64,000 nt of DNA from JBGAPI01 sp044221335 (GTDB lineage: Bacteria; Pseudomonadota; Gammaproteobacteria; Xanthomonadales; Ahniellaceae). The stretch lies in assembly GCA_044221335.1 (NCBI GenBank), contig JBGAPI010000006.1, positions 1 to 64,000 on the forward strand. The letters run 5' to 3'. The translations under genes were made by a program, and so were the position numbers. Shown piece by piece: positions 8,559 to 16,739 of this stretch (positions are counted from its first letter, which is position 1; the number at the start of each line of letters is the position of its first letter). The notes under the pieces were generated by a model. That model saw only the letters and a program-made list of their open reading frames with translations. It searched no databases and was not told the origin of the DNA.

Positions 8559-8687
8559 ATGCGCGCCCTGCTCGCCGTGCCCAGCCACACCGTCACCTTC
8601 CTCAAGGTGATGAGCCTCGTCGCCACCGTCCTGATCGCGCCGCACCTGCCGCGCAGCCCGCAGGTCGTGGAGGTGCGTCATGGCTGA
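8559..8687 (+). CDS. Possible 42-residue membrane peptide overlapping the sortase substrate gene
   Basis: The ATG at 8559 opens a 42-codon frame that ends at 8687, eight bases inside the next gene, an arrangement suggesting translational coupling. The peptide starts MRALLAVPSHTVTFLKV and has one hydrophobic stretch (VTFLKVMSLVATVLIAP), then a short polar end. The ribosome site is weak (CCGGAACC). I recognise no family. It could equally be part of the leader of the downstream gene, so it is listed as a candidate only. Confidence 0.35.
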   Translation: MRALLAVPSHTVTFLKVMSLVATVLIAPHLPRSPQVVEVRHG

Positions 8688-10614
8688 GCGCCGGCCCCGC
8701 ACCCGCTCGGCGCTCTTCCGCGGCCTGCTCGCCGCGCTGACGCTGTCCGCGCTCCCGGCCGCGAACGCCGCGGTGCTCGGCGCGCCGGAACTGTCCTGGC
8801 ACGACGCCGAAGGCCACGTCGCGATCGCGAAGGCACTGTCGCTGTCGCTGCGCTCCGAGGTCGCGGGTCTCGTCGCCGAGACCACGGTGACCGAGACGTT
8901 CAAGAACGACGGCAAGCTCTTCCTCGAGGGCCAGTACCGCCTGCCGCTGCCGGACGGCGCCGCGGTGCACGATCTCAAGCTCACCATCGGCGGCCGCACC
9001 ATCGAGGGCGAGATCCGCGAGAAGCAGCAGGCGCAGGTCGAGTACCAGCAGGCGGCGGCGAACGGACAGCACGCGAGCCTGGTCGAGGCCGAGCGCGGCA
9101 ACCTGTTCCGCACCGCGGTCGCCAACGTCGCGCCGGGCGAGACGGTGGTGGTCACGATCCGCTGGTCGCAGCCGGTGGTCTATCACGACGACCGCTTCGA
9201 GCTTGCGCTGCCGTTGGCGCAGACCAACCCCTATTCTCAGCAGCTGACCGTCGGCACGCCCGACAACGGCACGCCGGCGCTGACCGGCGAGGCCGCGAAC
9301 GTGCTGCCGGCCGACACCGAGGTCACCGTCGACCTGTGGCCGGGTCTGCCGACCGCCGCGGTCGGCAGCGACACCCACCAGATCGTGGTGCAGCCGAATG
9401 CCGGTCACTATTCCATCAAGGTGACCGACGCCCGCGCCGGCGGCGCCAAGGACTTCGCGCTGCAGTGGACGCCCGTGAAGGGCGGCGCTCCGCAGGCCGC
9501 GAGCTTCGTCGAACAGCGCAGCGACGGCGACTATGCCCTCACCATGCTGCTCGCCCCGGAACAGCCGAAGCAGCGGATCGCGCGCGAGCTGATCCTGGTG
9601 ATCGACACCTCCGGCTCGATGACCGGCGCCTCGATCGCGCAGGCGAAAGCGGCGCTGGCACTGGCGCTCGACCACCTGCAGCCGGGCGACCGCTTCAACG
9701 TGATCGAGTTCAATTCGGTGACGCACAACCTGTTCCCGGCGCCGGTCGAAGTCGGCCCCGACACCCTGGACAAGGCACGCGCCTGGGTCGGCAAGCTGCA
9801 GGCCGACGGCGGCACCGAAATGCTGCCGGCGCTGGACGCCGCGCTCGCCGGCGCGCCGCCGCAGGGCTACCTGCGCCAGGTGGTGTTCGCGACCGACGGC
9901 GAGGTCGACCAGGAGGACGGCCTGTACGTGCTGATCGAGGACCACATCGCCGCCGCGCGGCTGTTCACCATCGGCATCGGCGACGCGCCGAACGCGCGCT
10001 TCCTCAATCGCGCCGCCGCGATGGGCCGCGGCACGGCGACGGTGATCCGCCGCATCGAGGACGTCGGCGCCCGCATGGGCGAACTGTTCGACAAGCTCGA
10101 CCGTCCGGCACTGACCGATCTCGACCTCGACTTCCCGGCGCTGTCCGAGACCTTCCCGAAGCGCCTGCCCGACCTCTACCACGGCGAGCCGCTGATGGTG
10201 GTGTCGAAGCTCGCGACCGGCCACGGCACGATCCAGGCGCGCGGCCTGATCGGTCCGAGCCACTGGGCGAAAGCCGTCAGCCTCGACAGCGCCCCGCGAT
10301 TGAACGGCATCGCGCGGCTGTGGGCGAAGCAGAAGGTCGATGCCCTCGAGTACCGGATCGGGCGCGACGCGACCGAGGAGCAGATCAAGCCCGAGATCGT
10401 CGCGCTCGCCACCGAGCATCACCTGGTCACTCGTTTCACCAGCCTGATCGCGGTCGACAAGACGCCGATCCGTCCGTCCGACACGCCGCTCGCCGGAATG
10501 GGCGACGCCGATGCGGTGGCCTTGGCCAAGGGTGCGACGCCGAAACCGCTGCTGTTCCTGGTCGGATGCCTGGGCTTGATGGTGATGGTGCGCGCCAGGG
10601 CACTCCGCGCGTAG
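8680..10614 (+). CDS. VIT/VWA-domain sortase substrate of the Pds system
   Basis: 644 residues. A signal peptide (GLLAALTLSALPAANA) is followed by a VIT domain (about 45-175) and a von Willebrand A domain with an intact metal site, VIDTSGS at D309/S311/S313. At the carboxy end there is a sorting-signal layout: residues 615-624 LAKGATPKPL, hydrophobic FLVGCLGLMVMV (626-637) and a basic tail RARALRA. This matches the marine proteobacterial sortase target family (TIGR03788 from memory). The classic LPxT is replaced by LAKG. It is probably exported, processed by the sortase at 11008-11754 and displayed or released. It shares architecture with inter-alpha-trypsin inhibitor heavy chains. The TAG stop is the first triplet of a repeat. 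Confidence 0.85.
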   Translation: MAERRPRTRSALFRGLLAALTLSALPAANAAVLGAPELSWHDAEGHVAIAKALSLSLRSEVAGLVAETTVTETFKNDGKLFLEGQYRLPLPDGAAVHDLKLTIGGRTIEGEIREKQQAQVEYQQAAANGQHASLVEAERGNLFRTAVANVAPGETVVVTIRWSQPVVYHDDRFELALPLAQTNPYSQQLTVGTPDNGTPALTGEAANVLPADTEVTVDLWPGLPTAAVGSDTHQIVVQPNAGHYSIKVTDARAGGAKDFALQWTPVKGGAPQAASFVEQRSDGDYALTMLLAPEQPKQRIARELILVIDTSGSMTGASIAQAKAALALALDHLQPGDRFNVIEFNSVTHNLFPAPVEVGPDTLDKARAWVGKLQADGGTEMLPALDAALAGAPPQGYLRQVVFATDGEVDQEDGLYVLIEDHIAAARLFTIGIGDAPNARFLNRAAAMGRGTATVIRRIEDVGARMGELFDKLDRPALTDLDLDFPALSETFPKRLPDLYHGEPLMVVSKLATGHGTIQARGLIGPSHWAKAVSLDSAPRLNGIARLWAKQKVDALEYRIGRDATEEQIKPEIVALATEHHLVTRFTSLIAVDKTPIRPSDTPLAGMGDADAVALAKGATPKPLLFLVGCLGLMVMVRARALRA

Positions 10615-10712
10615 GGCGGGCATCGCCCGCCATCGCGAAGCCACCGGACCGATCGCGGCTTCTCCTGCAAGACCACACGATATCGAATCGGCGGGCAATG
10701 CCCGCCCTGCGA
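10612..10712. repeat. TAGGGCG-type intergenic repeat
   Basis: The element begins TAGGGCGGGCATCGCCCGCC, where the TAG is the stop codon of the upstream gene, and ends GGCGGGCAATGCCCGCCCT near 10710. Each end is an internal palindrome and the two ends are inverted relative to each other. The middle (about 60 bases) is AT-richer than its surroundings. Confidence 0.7.
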
Positions 10713-11007
10713 GACCACCGATGAACGCCCACCTCCGTGCGACGAAAACCGCCACCCCCTCGGTTGTCGACAACGGGCGTTCCTGCGGTGTCCGGCCCCT
10801 CTCTGCCTCGACGAGGGAGAGGGTGTCCGGATTTTTCCGGAATGCGCGGATGGCGGCGACGAGCCGCCAACGCGAGATCTCTCGCCGTACACGCGGCGAG
10901 CAGGACGGGCATTGGCCGCCGCCGCGAAGTTCACGTCCTACGCGCTGTCCCGAGTGATCGACACATCACACCCTGAGGAGATGGCGGGCGATGCCCGCCC
11001 TACGACG
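10615..11007. other. Spacer between sortase substrate and sortase
   Basis: No gene is supported in this 393-base interval. It contains the repeat at 10612-10712, a hairpin with a T-run at 10797-10836, and a second short repeat (GGCGGGCGATGCCCGCCCTACG, split here by a palindrome centre) at 10983-11005 that abuts the sortase start. A 78-codon frame from 10721 is open but has Arg/Ser-rich composition typical of an out-of-frame reading. Confidence 0.6.
10797..10836 (+). terminator. Possible intrinsic terminator after the sortase substrate gene
   Basis: CCCTCTC at 10797-10803 pairs with GAGAGGG at 10817-10823, with further CTCG/CGAG pairing inside. A run of five T follows at 10832-10836. The eight-base gap before the T-run contains the start of a second palindrome (TCCGGATTTTTCCGGA), so the termination signal is imperfect. 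If active it would separate the sortase from its substrate transcript. Confidence 0.35.
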
Positions 11008-11754
11008 ATGAAATCCCTGCCGCTCGCCATGCTTCCCGATCCTCGCGCCGAACTGCTTCGCGCCTGGGCGCACCCGCAACCCGCGACCTCGCGCGACGCC
11101 GCCGCGGCCGCGGCGCGTGCCGACCACCCCGCGCCGCCACGCGAGCGCGAATGGCTGTCGCGCATCGGACGCCTGCTGCGCAGCAGGCGGGTGACGATGG
11201 CGGTCGGGGCGCTGCTCGCCGTCGTGGGCTTCACCGGCGCGGGCTACGTCGAGGCCAAGGCGCAGGTCGCGCAGGTGCTGCTGCGCAACGCCTGGCAGCG
11301 CACGCTCGACAGCGGCAAGCCCGAGCGCCCCTGGCCCTGGGCCGACACCCGCCCGGTCGCGCGCCTGTGGGTGCCGCGCCTCGCGATCGACCAGATCGTG
11401 CTGACCGGCGCCTCCGGCCGCACGCTGGCCTTCGGCCCCGCTCTGTCGACCGGCGCCGCACTGCCCGGCGAGATCGGCAACGCCATCGTCAGCGGCCACC
11501 GCGACACCCACTTCGCCTTCCTCGCCGACGTGAAGCCCGGCGACCGCGTCTGGCTCGAGACCCGCGCCGGCCGCTTCGCCTACGCCATCACCGGCACCGA
11601 GGTCGTCGATTCGCGATACGTCGAACTGTCGACCCACGCCGAGGACGCGCGCCTCACGCTGGTCACCTGCTATCCCTTCGATGCCGTCGTGCCCGGCGGG
11701 CCGCTGCGCTATGTCGTGAGTGCGCGGCTGGTGACCGTGGCGGGGCAGTCCTAG
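11008..11754 (+). CDS. Class GN-type sortase of the Pds system
   Basis: 248 residues from the ATG at 11008; earlier in-frame starts would translate repeat DNA. A basic cytoplasmic segment precedes one membrane span (VTMAVGALLAVVGFTGAGYV, about 64-83), followed by the sortase beta-barrel. The catalytic triad is visible: H164 in SGHRDTHF, C221 in TLVTCYPFD and R234 in GPLRYVV. The enzyme should cut a sorting signal and transfer the acyl-enzyme to an unknown nucleophile in the Gram-negative periplasm. The predicted substrate is the gene immediately upstream. No Shine-Dalgarno is evident because the repeat ends right at the start codon; ATG at 11029 is an alternative. The OmpA-like partner PdsO, known from other such loci, is not seen here. 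Confidence 0.85.
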   Translation: MKSLPLAMLPDPRAELLRAWAHPQPATSRDAAAAAARADHPAPPREREWLSRIGRLLRSRRVTMAVGALLAVVGFTGAGYVEAKAQVAQVLLRNAWQRTLDSGKPERPWPWADTRPVARLWVPRLAIDQIVLTGASGRTLAFGPALSTGAALPGEIGNAIVSGHRDTHFAFLADVKPGDRVWLETRAGRFAYAITGTEVVDSRYVELSTHAEDARLTLVTCYPFDAVVPGGPLRYVVSARLVTVAGQS

Positions 11755-11870
11755 GGTGCGCCGAGGTCCAACGTGCGACCAGCGCGGTGGCGAGATGGCT
11801 GTTGTGGGAGCGGCGTTGGCCGCGATGGGCGCTGCGTCATCGCGACCAAAGCCGCTCCCGCAAGATCGGG
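11752..11870. repeat. Convergent-gene spacer with repeat elements
   Basis: TAGGGTGCGCC starts on the sortase stop codon (11752-11754). From about 11797 follows GTGGGAGCGGCGTTGGCCGC, with an inverted partner (AAAGCCGCTCCCGCAAGATC) ending near 11870. The element could form a hairpin between the two convergent genes and may serve as a bidirectional terminator, though no T-run is present. Confidence 0.5.
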
Positions 11871-11878
11871 AACGAGCA

Positions 11879-14398
11879 CTAGATCGGCGCCCCCGGCGGC
11901 ACCGCCGGCGCCGCGTGCCGCTTGTAGGTCGCCGGATCCTTCAGGTACCGATCGATCGCCTCCGCCGCCTCGCCGGCGACGCGTGACGCGCCGTCCTCGT
12001 CCGACGAACGACTCCGCGAGCGCGCGGACGCGCGCAGGCTGTCGCGCCATCCGGCCAGCGCCGAGCGCACCTCCGCCTCGACCGGCGCATGCAGGTTTCC
12101 GCCGTCGAGCGTCGCGATCAGCGCGTCGATCAGCACCCAGCCGACCGTCTGCTGCGTCAGCCGCTGCGACGCGTCGCCCTTGCCTTCGGACGCCGCCTGC
12201 CAGCTCGACGAGTAGACCGCGGACAGCACCGCCTCGATACCCGGCGAAGCGCGGTCGCGGGCATGCTGTTCGGCCACGCGGTTGAGTCGCGCCGGATCGA
12301 ACAGCAATTGCGACGTCAGCCCGGCGGCGGCGGAGACCGCGCCCAGCGCGTCGAACAGCGGCGCGGTTCGGGTGGCGAAGTACTCGCGGCCGCGGTTGTA
12401 GTCGTTGCCCGGCGGCGAGAGCTGGTCGACGAGGCGCGGCGGCAACGCGAGCTGGTCGGTGCTCAACGCGGCGGCGACGCGCGTGAGCGCCTCGCGCTGC
12501 CGCGACGCCACGACCGGCGCGGTCTTCGGAGCGCCATCCGCCGGCGTGCCGTAGTCGTAGTCGATGCCGCCGACGAGGCGGATCACCGCTTCCAGCTGAT
12601 AGCGATGCAGCAGGTAGATCGGCACCAGGCGGCCCTCGAGCTCGCCGTACTGGCGGTCCGGCGGCAGCACCGCCGGCGAGAAGTCGGCGAGTGCCTTCGC
12701 GCGCACCGCGATCACCCGGTCGTAGGCGGAGAGCGTGTCGCTGCCGGAATCCCACAGCAGCGCGTCCGGATGCGCCGAGTTCGGCGGCCGACCCTCGTCG
12801 TCGCCGAGGTAGCGCAGGCCCTGGGCCGTCGCGTCATGGCGCAGCCTCGCCAGCGCGGCCGCCTCCTCGGACGGCCTGAAGGTCTGGTAGGCGTGCTGCA
12901 CCAGGAACTTGTCCCAGGGCCCGACGCCGACGCCGTAGGCGTTCGCGAGACTCACCCGCCCGTCGGCTCCCAGCGACAGCAGCGGATGCGGATAGTCCAT
13001 CACCGAGCCGTTCGGCGTCCGGCTCGCCGCGAAATTGTGGGCGAAGCCCAGCGCGTGGCCGATCTCGTGGGCCGAGAGCTGGCGCAGGCGGGCGAGCGCC
13101 ATGTCGAGCGCGGCCTTCTTCAGCTCCGCCTCGTTCGGCTTGCCGTAGGGTGCGATGAGGCCCTCGGCGATCATGAGGTCCTGCCGCACCCGCTGCGATC
13201 CGAGCGTCACCGAGCCCTTCAGGATCTCGCCGCTGCGCGGATCGATGATGCCGCCCCCGTAGGACCAGCCGCGGGTGTAGCGGTGCACCCAGGACACCAC
13301 GTTGTAGCGGATGTCCATCGGATCGATGCCGGCGGGACGCAGCTCGACCCGGTACGCGTCCTCGAAGCCCGCCGCCTCGAAGGCCGCGCGCCACCAGTTG
13401 CCGCCCTCGATGAGCGCCGAGCGCACCGGCTCCGGCGTACCCGGGTCGAGGTAGAACACGATCGGCTTCTTCACCGGGCCGCGGCTCGCGGCCGGGTCGA
13501 CCCGCTCCAGCCGGAAGCGCGGCTGGTAGCGAACGTCGAGGCTGTCGGCGAGCGGCGTCGCGAAGTCGTAGTGGCCGATCGCGAAGCCGCCGGAGGCCGG
13601 GTGGTAGCGGCGCGGCGAGAAGCCCGCCGGGGGCAGTCGCACCAGGCTCACGTGCTGGCGCAGCGTGATCGCGTTCGGCTCCGGCGCCACCTGGCGGACG
13701 AACTCGCCTTCGCCGCCGCCGGCGAAGGTGAGGAGTGCGGCGAGCTCGGTGTTGTCGGCGAAGGACCGCGCCTCCTCCACCAGCACCGCGCTGCGATTGG
13801 CGTCGACCTTGTAGTCGCCCTGCTTGCTCGCCTTCAGCCGGTCGCCGACGCCGTGCCAGTCGGCGGACAGGAAAGGCGCGAAGTCGATCAGCAGGGTGCC
13901 GTCGGCCGCCTCGGCCTTGATCGGCCCCGCCCACAGCACCGACTCGGCGAAGGCCTCGCGCGCCGCGGCGACCTCCAGCGGATCGCTGCTGGAGGCGACG
14001 AAATTGCTGTTGTCCGCGACCAGCAGCAGGCGGTCGCCGTGCCGGCGGAAGCGCACCATCCTCGGCGAACCCGGTTGTCCGCGGTCGAGGCCGACGTCGT
14101 TGGAGCCGAGGCCGTAGGGCAGCGACGTCACCAGCAGGAAGGGCGAGTCGAGCTGTTTGACGCCGAGCAGCAGCTGGCCCTTCTTCGCGTTGCGGTAGAG
14201 GTCGAACAGGCCCGCCTGGTGCTCGTAGCCCTTGACCGCGTCGGCAAACGGCGCGGACGGCGTCGTCGCCGACGGCTTCTGCGGCGGCGCCTCGGCCGGC
14301 TCCGCGGCAAGCGCGCGGGTTGCGCCGACCAGCGTCATCCCGAACACCGCGGTGAGCAGCAACCGGCGGATGGCGGCGTCGAGGGGGCGTGGCGTCAT
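11879..14398 (-). CDS. Secreted zinc-dependent metalloprotease (DUF5117/DUF5118 type)
   Basis: 839 residues from the ATG at 14398, with GGGAG upstream; a longer frame to 14542 overlaps the riboswitch region and is rejected. A signal peptide (LLLTAVFGMTLVGATRALAA) starts the protein. The long amino-terminal part has DUF5117-like strands (KGQLLLGVKQLDSPFLLVTS). The catalytic site is HEIGHALGFAHN (444-455), giving zinc ligands H444, H448 and H454 with E445 as the base, and VMDYPHP behind it acts as the Met-turn. It therefore belongs to the metzincin-like gluzincin-free group (HExxHxxGxxH). Proteins of this family are found in many Bacteroidota and Xanthomonadales, substrate unknown. Transcription is divergent from btuB. 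Confidence 0.85.
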   Translation of the reverse strand: MTPRPLDAAIRRLLLTAVFGMTLVGATRALAAEPAEAPPQKPSATTPSAPFADAVKGYEHQAGLFDLYRNAKKGQLLLGVKQLDSPFLLVTSLPYGLGSNDVGLDRGQPGSPRMVRFRRHGDRLLLVADNSNFVASSSDPLEVAAAREAFAESVLWAGPIKAEAADGTLLIDFAPFLSADWHGVGDRLKASKQGDYKVDANRSAVLVEEARSFADNTELAALLTFAGGGEGEFVRQVAPEPNAITLRQHVSLVRLPPAGFSPRRYHPASGGFAIGHYDFATPLADSLDVRYQPRFRLERVDPAASRGPVKKPIVFYLDPGTPEPVRSALIEGGNWWRAAFEAAGFEDAYRVELRPAGIDPMDIRYNVVSWVHRYTRGWSYGGGIIDPRSGEILKGSVTLGSQRVRQDLMIAEGLIAPYGKPNEAELKKAALDMALARLRQLSAHEIGHALGFAHNFAASRTPNGSVMDYPHPLLSLGADGRVSLANAYGVGVGPWDKFLVQHAYQTFRPSEEAAALARLRHDATAQGLRYLGDDEGRPPNSAHPDALLWDSGSDTLSAYDRVIAVRAKALADFSPAVLPPDRQYGELEGRLVPIYLLHRYQLEAVIRLVGGIDYDYGTPADGAPKTAPVVASRQREALTRVAAALSTDQLALPPRLVDQLSPPGNDYNRGREYFATRTAPLFDALGAVSAAAGLTSQLLFDPARLNRVAEQHARDRASPGIEAVLSAVYSSSWQAASEGKGDASQRLTQQTVGWVLIDALIATLDGGNLHAPVEAEVRSALAGWRDSLRASARSRSRSSDEDGASRVAGEAAEAIDRYLKDPATYKRHAAPAVPPGAPI

Positions 14399-14502
14399 TG
14401 GAGTCTCCCGGGATGAACGCGCGAGCGTACCCCGCCCGGCCGTCCGGACGGCTCCCTGACCGATGTCGCATTGGTCGAGCGGAGCGCGCCTGTTAGACTG
14501 GG

Positions 14503-14664
14503 CGTTCTTCAGATGTTCGGGAAGCCGGTGGGAATCCGGCACTGCCCCCGCAACGGTAAGTCGAGCGATCCCTCCACCGAGTCACTGGCCGAGCGCCGGG
14601 AAGACGGCGGGACGATGCAGGTAGCGACTGCATCAGCGACGAGTCCGGAGACCGGTCTGAAGTC
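14503..14664 (+). ncRNA. Cobalamin riboswitch
   Basis: Conserved blocks of the adenosylcobalamin aptamer are present in order: GGGAAGCCGGTGGGAATCCG, then GCACTGCCCCCGCAACGGTAA (one base per break: GCACTGCCCC and CGCAACGGTAA), a middle GAGTCACTGGCCG, and the B12 box AGTCCGGAGACCGGTCT at 14642-14658. It lies about 145 bases upstream of btuB on the same strand. Such riboswitches lower expression of cobalamin uptake genes when cobalamin is plentiful. Exact helix ends were not folded computationally. Confidence 0.93.
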
Positions 14665-14684
14665 GATCCGGGCCCGCCCGGATC
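14665..14684 (+). promoter_or_regulatory. Expression-platform hairpin of the cobalamin riboswitch
   Basis: GATCCGGGC and GCCCGGATC form a perfect 9-bp inverted repeat around CC directly after the B12 box. No U-run follows, so attenuation at the level of translation or Rho access is more plausible than intrinsic termination. The btuB ribosome site (GGAG, 14797-14800) is over 100 bases further on, so the actual switching helix is uncertain. Confidence 0.5.
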
Positions 14685-14808
14685 AGCGCGATTCCGGGCG
14701 GTGGGCCCTGGATGGGCGATGGTGGTTCCTTCCGGTCCCGTCTTCTCCTGATCCGATTTCGCCGCCGACGGCGCGTTAACGCGGGTGAGCGAAACTGGAG
14801 AAGCACCG

Positions 14809-16605
14809 ATGAAGTCCCTGTTGTCCCTCGCGATCGCCGTGGCGCTCGCACAGTCCGCCCTGGCCGCGGACGAATCCCCGAAGACCCAGCCGACCGTCAC
14901 CGTGACCGCGGTCCGGGTCGAGCGTCCGGTCGACGACACCCTGGCCTCGATCAGCGTGATCACGCGTGCCGACATCGAGGCGACCATGGCCCCGACCCTG
15001 ATCGAGCTGTTGCGCAGCGTCCCCGGCGTGGACCTGTCGCGGAACGGCGGCCCGGGCTCGGCCACCAGCATCCTGCTGCGCGGCTCGCGCGGCGCCCACA
15101 CGCTGGTGCTGATCGACGGCGTCCGGGTGTCCTCGGTCAATTCCAGCGTCTACGACTACGCCCACCTGCCATTGGAGCAGATCGAGCGGATCGAGATCGT
15201 GCGCGGTCCTCGCGCGGCCTACTGGGGCTCGGATGCGATCGGCGGCGTGATCCAGATCTTCACCCGCAAGCCCGATGGCGCCGCGGTCGATCTGGCCGGT
15301 GGCCGCTACAACACGATCGACGGGTCGGCCAGCTACGGTCGCGCGGTCGGCGACGGCGCGTTCGGCGCCACCGTCGGCGGCGTGCGCAGCCGCGGCTTCT
15401 CCGCGACCAACCCGTTCTCGCCCTCCTACGACCGCGACAACGACGGCTACGTCAACCGCAACGCCAGCATCAACGGCCGTTACGACATCGCCGACCAGCA
15501 CTTCGCCGTGCGCGCGATCGGCAGCAACGACGACGTCGACTTCGACCAGGGCCACACCGAAGTGCGCCAGCACTCGCTGATGGGCTCGTGGGCCGGCAAC
15601 TTCAGCGACGACTGGTCGCACCAGCTCACCTTCGGCCACGAGTTCGAGACCCTGTCCACCGCGGCCTTCTTCAACCGCCTGTCGAGCCAGCGCAACGCCT
15701 TCGACTGGATCCACCACCTGCGCCTGGCCGACGACCTGTCGCTCGGTTTCGGCGTGAACTACCAGCGCGACCACGGCCTCTCGGCCGATCCGTCGTCGGG
15801 CATCGAGGACTTCAACGACACCCGCAACAACGGCGGCGGCTTCGTCACGCTGTCCGGCGGGCACCAGGGCTGGGACTACGACGTCGCCGCCCGCTACGAC
15901 CACTTCGAGGGCTTCGGCGGCAAGCTCACCGGCCAGGGCGCGGTCGGCTACCGCTTCGACAACGAGACCCGCGTGTTCGCCAGCGTCGGCCAGGGCTACC
16001 GCGCACCGGACCTCAACGAGCTGTTCTATCCGGGCTTCTTCGGCTCCTTCGGCGGCAACCCGGACCTCGACCCGGAGACCTCGTTCTCGCAGGAAGTCGG
16101 CGTCGAATTCCCGCTCGCGGCCGGGCACAAGGTATCGATCAACGCCTACCACACCCGCGTGCACGACCTGATCGCGTTCCAGGGCGAGAACAACAACGCG
16201 ATCAATATCGGCGGCACCACGCTCGAGGGCGTCGAGGTCGCGTACCACGGCCAGTGGCAGCGTTGGCAGCTCGACGCCAACGCCAGCTTCCAGCACACCC
16301 GCGACGACCAGTCCGGCCAGCGCCTGTTCCGCCGCCCGAACGAGAAGGGCGCGGTCAACCTCGGCTACCAGGTCTGCGACGACGTCCGCCTCGGCGGCGA
16401 GTGGTACGCGGCGTCGGAACGCTCCGACTTCGGCAAGAACGATCACGGCTATTCGCTGGCCGCGTTCACCGCCGACTGGAAGATCAACTCGCACTGGCGC
16501 CTTGGCGCCCGTCTCGACAACGCCTTCGACACCGACTACGAACTGGCGGCGGGCTACAACACGCCGGACCGGGCGGCGCGGGTGACCTTGAGCTGGCGCG
16601 AGTGA
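14809..16605 (+). CDS. btuB: TonB-dependent vitamin B12 receptor BtuB
   Basis: 598 residues from the ATG at 14809, with GGAG eight bases upstream; E. coli BtuB is about 614. A signal peptide (LLSLAIAVALAQSALAAD) is followed by a TonB-box-like stretch (PTVTVTAVRVERP), the plug (STITRADI-like SVITRADIEAT, LLRGSRGAHTLVLIDGVRV, ERIEIVRGPRAAYWGSDAIG) and a 22-strand barrel. YDRDNDGYVNRNASINGRY resembles the calcium-binding loop region of BtuB. It imports cobalamin across the outer membrane with TonB energy. The riboswitch upstream supports the substrate. The barrel ends SWRE, slightly unusual because the terminal aromatic is two residues from the end. Confidence 0.93.
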   Translation: MKSLLSLAIAVALAQSALAADESPKTQPTVTVTAVRVERPVDDTLASISVITRADIEATMAPTLIELLRSVPGVDLSRNGGPGSATSILLRGSRGAHTLVLIDGVRVSSVNSSVYDYAHLPLEQIERIEIVRGPRAAYWGSDAIGGVIQIFTRKPDGAAVDLAGGRYNTIDGSASYGRAVGDGAFGATVGGVRSRGFSATNPFSPSYDRDNDGYVNRNASINGRYDIADQHFAVRAIGSNDDVDFDQGHTEVRQHSLMGSWAGNFSDDWSHQLTFGHEFETLSTAAFFNRLSSQRNAFDWIHHLRLADDLSLGFGVNYQRDHGLSADPSSGIEDFNDTRNNGGGFVTLSGGHQGWDYDVAARYDHFEGFGGKLTGQGAVGYRFDNETRVFASVGQGYRAPDLNELFYPGFFGSFGGNPDLDPETSFSQEVGVEFPLAAGHKVSINAYHTRVHDLIAFQGENNNAINIGGTTLEGVEVAYHGQWQRWQLDANASFQHTRDDQSGQRLFRRPNEKGAVNLGYQVCDDVRLGGEWYAASERSDFGKNDHGYSLAAFTADWKINSHWRLGARLDNAFDTDYELAAGYNTPDRAARVTLSWRE

Positions 16606-16607
16606 GG

Positions 16608-16694
16608 CAGGGCGGGCAGCGCCCGCCGACGCGAGGCGCTGCAGGCGCCATCGAACGAGACGATTCGGCAACGGCGGGCAATGCCCGCCCTACG
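16608..16694. repeat. TAGGGCG-type intergenic repeat
   Basis: The element starts AGGGCGGGCAGCGCCCGCC just after the btuB stop and ends GGCGGGCAATGCCCGCCCTA near 16692. Here the first base is C instead of T and the btuB stop is TGA, so the stop-codon overlap seen elsewhere is missing. Confidence 0.65.
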
Positions 16695-16739
16695 CCGACG
16701 GCTCTTGCCGTACCCCGCCCCCGGCGGCAGACTGCGGCC

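Noticed and set aside
10721..10957. A 78-codon plus-strand frame between the sortase substrate and the sortase
   Set aside because: It crosses a hairpin and repeats, lacks a ribosome site and has Arg/Ser/Thr-rich composition without any recognisable segment.
12089..14416. A 775-codon plus-strand frame over the metalloprotease gene
   Set aside because: The opposite strand encodes an intact HExxHxxGxxH protease with a signal peptide. The antisense frame is Arg/Val/Gln-rich with no motif.
14776..16671. A 631-codon minus-strand frame over btuB
   Set aside because: The riboswitch, ribosome site and receptor motifs fix btuB on the plus strand.
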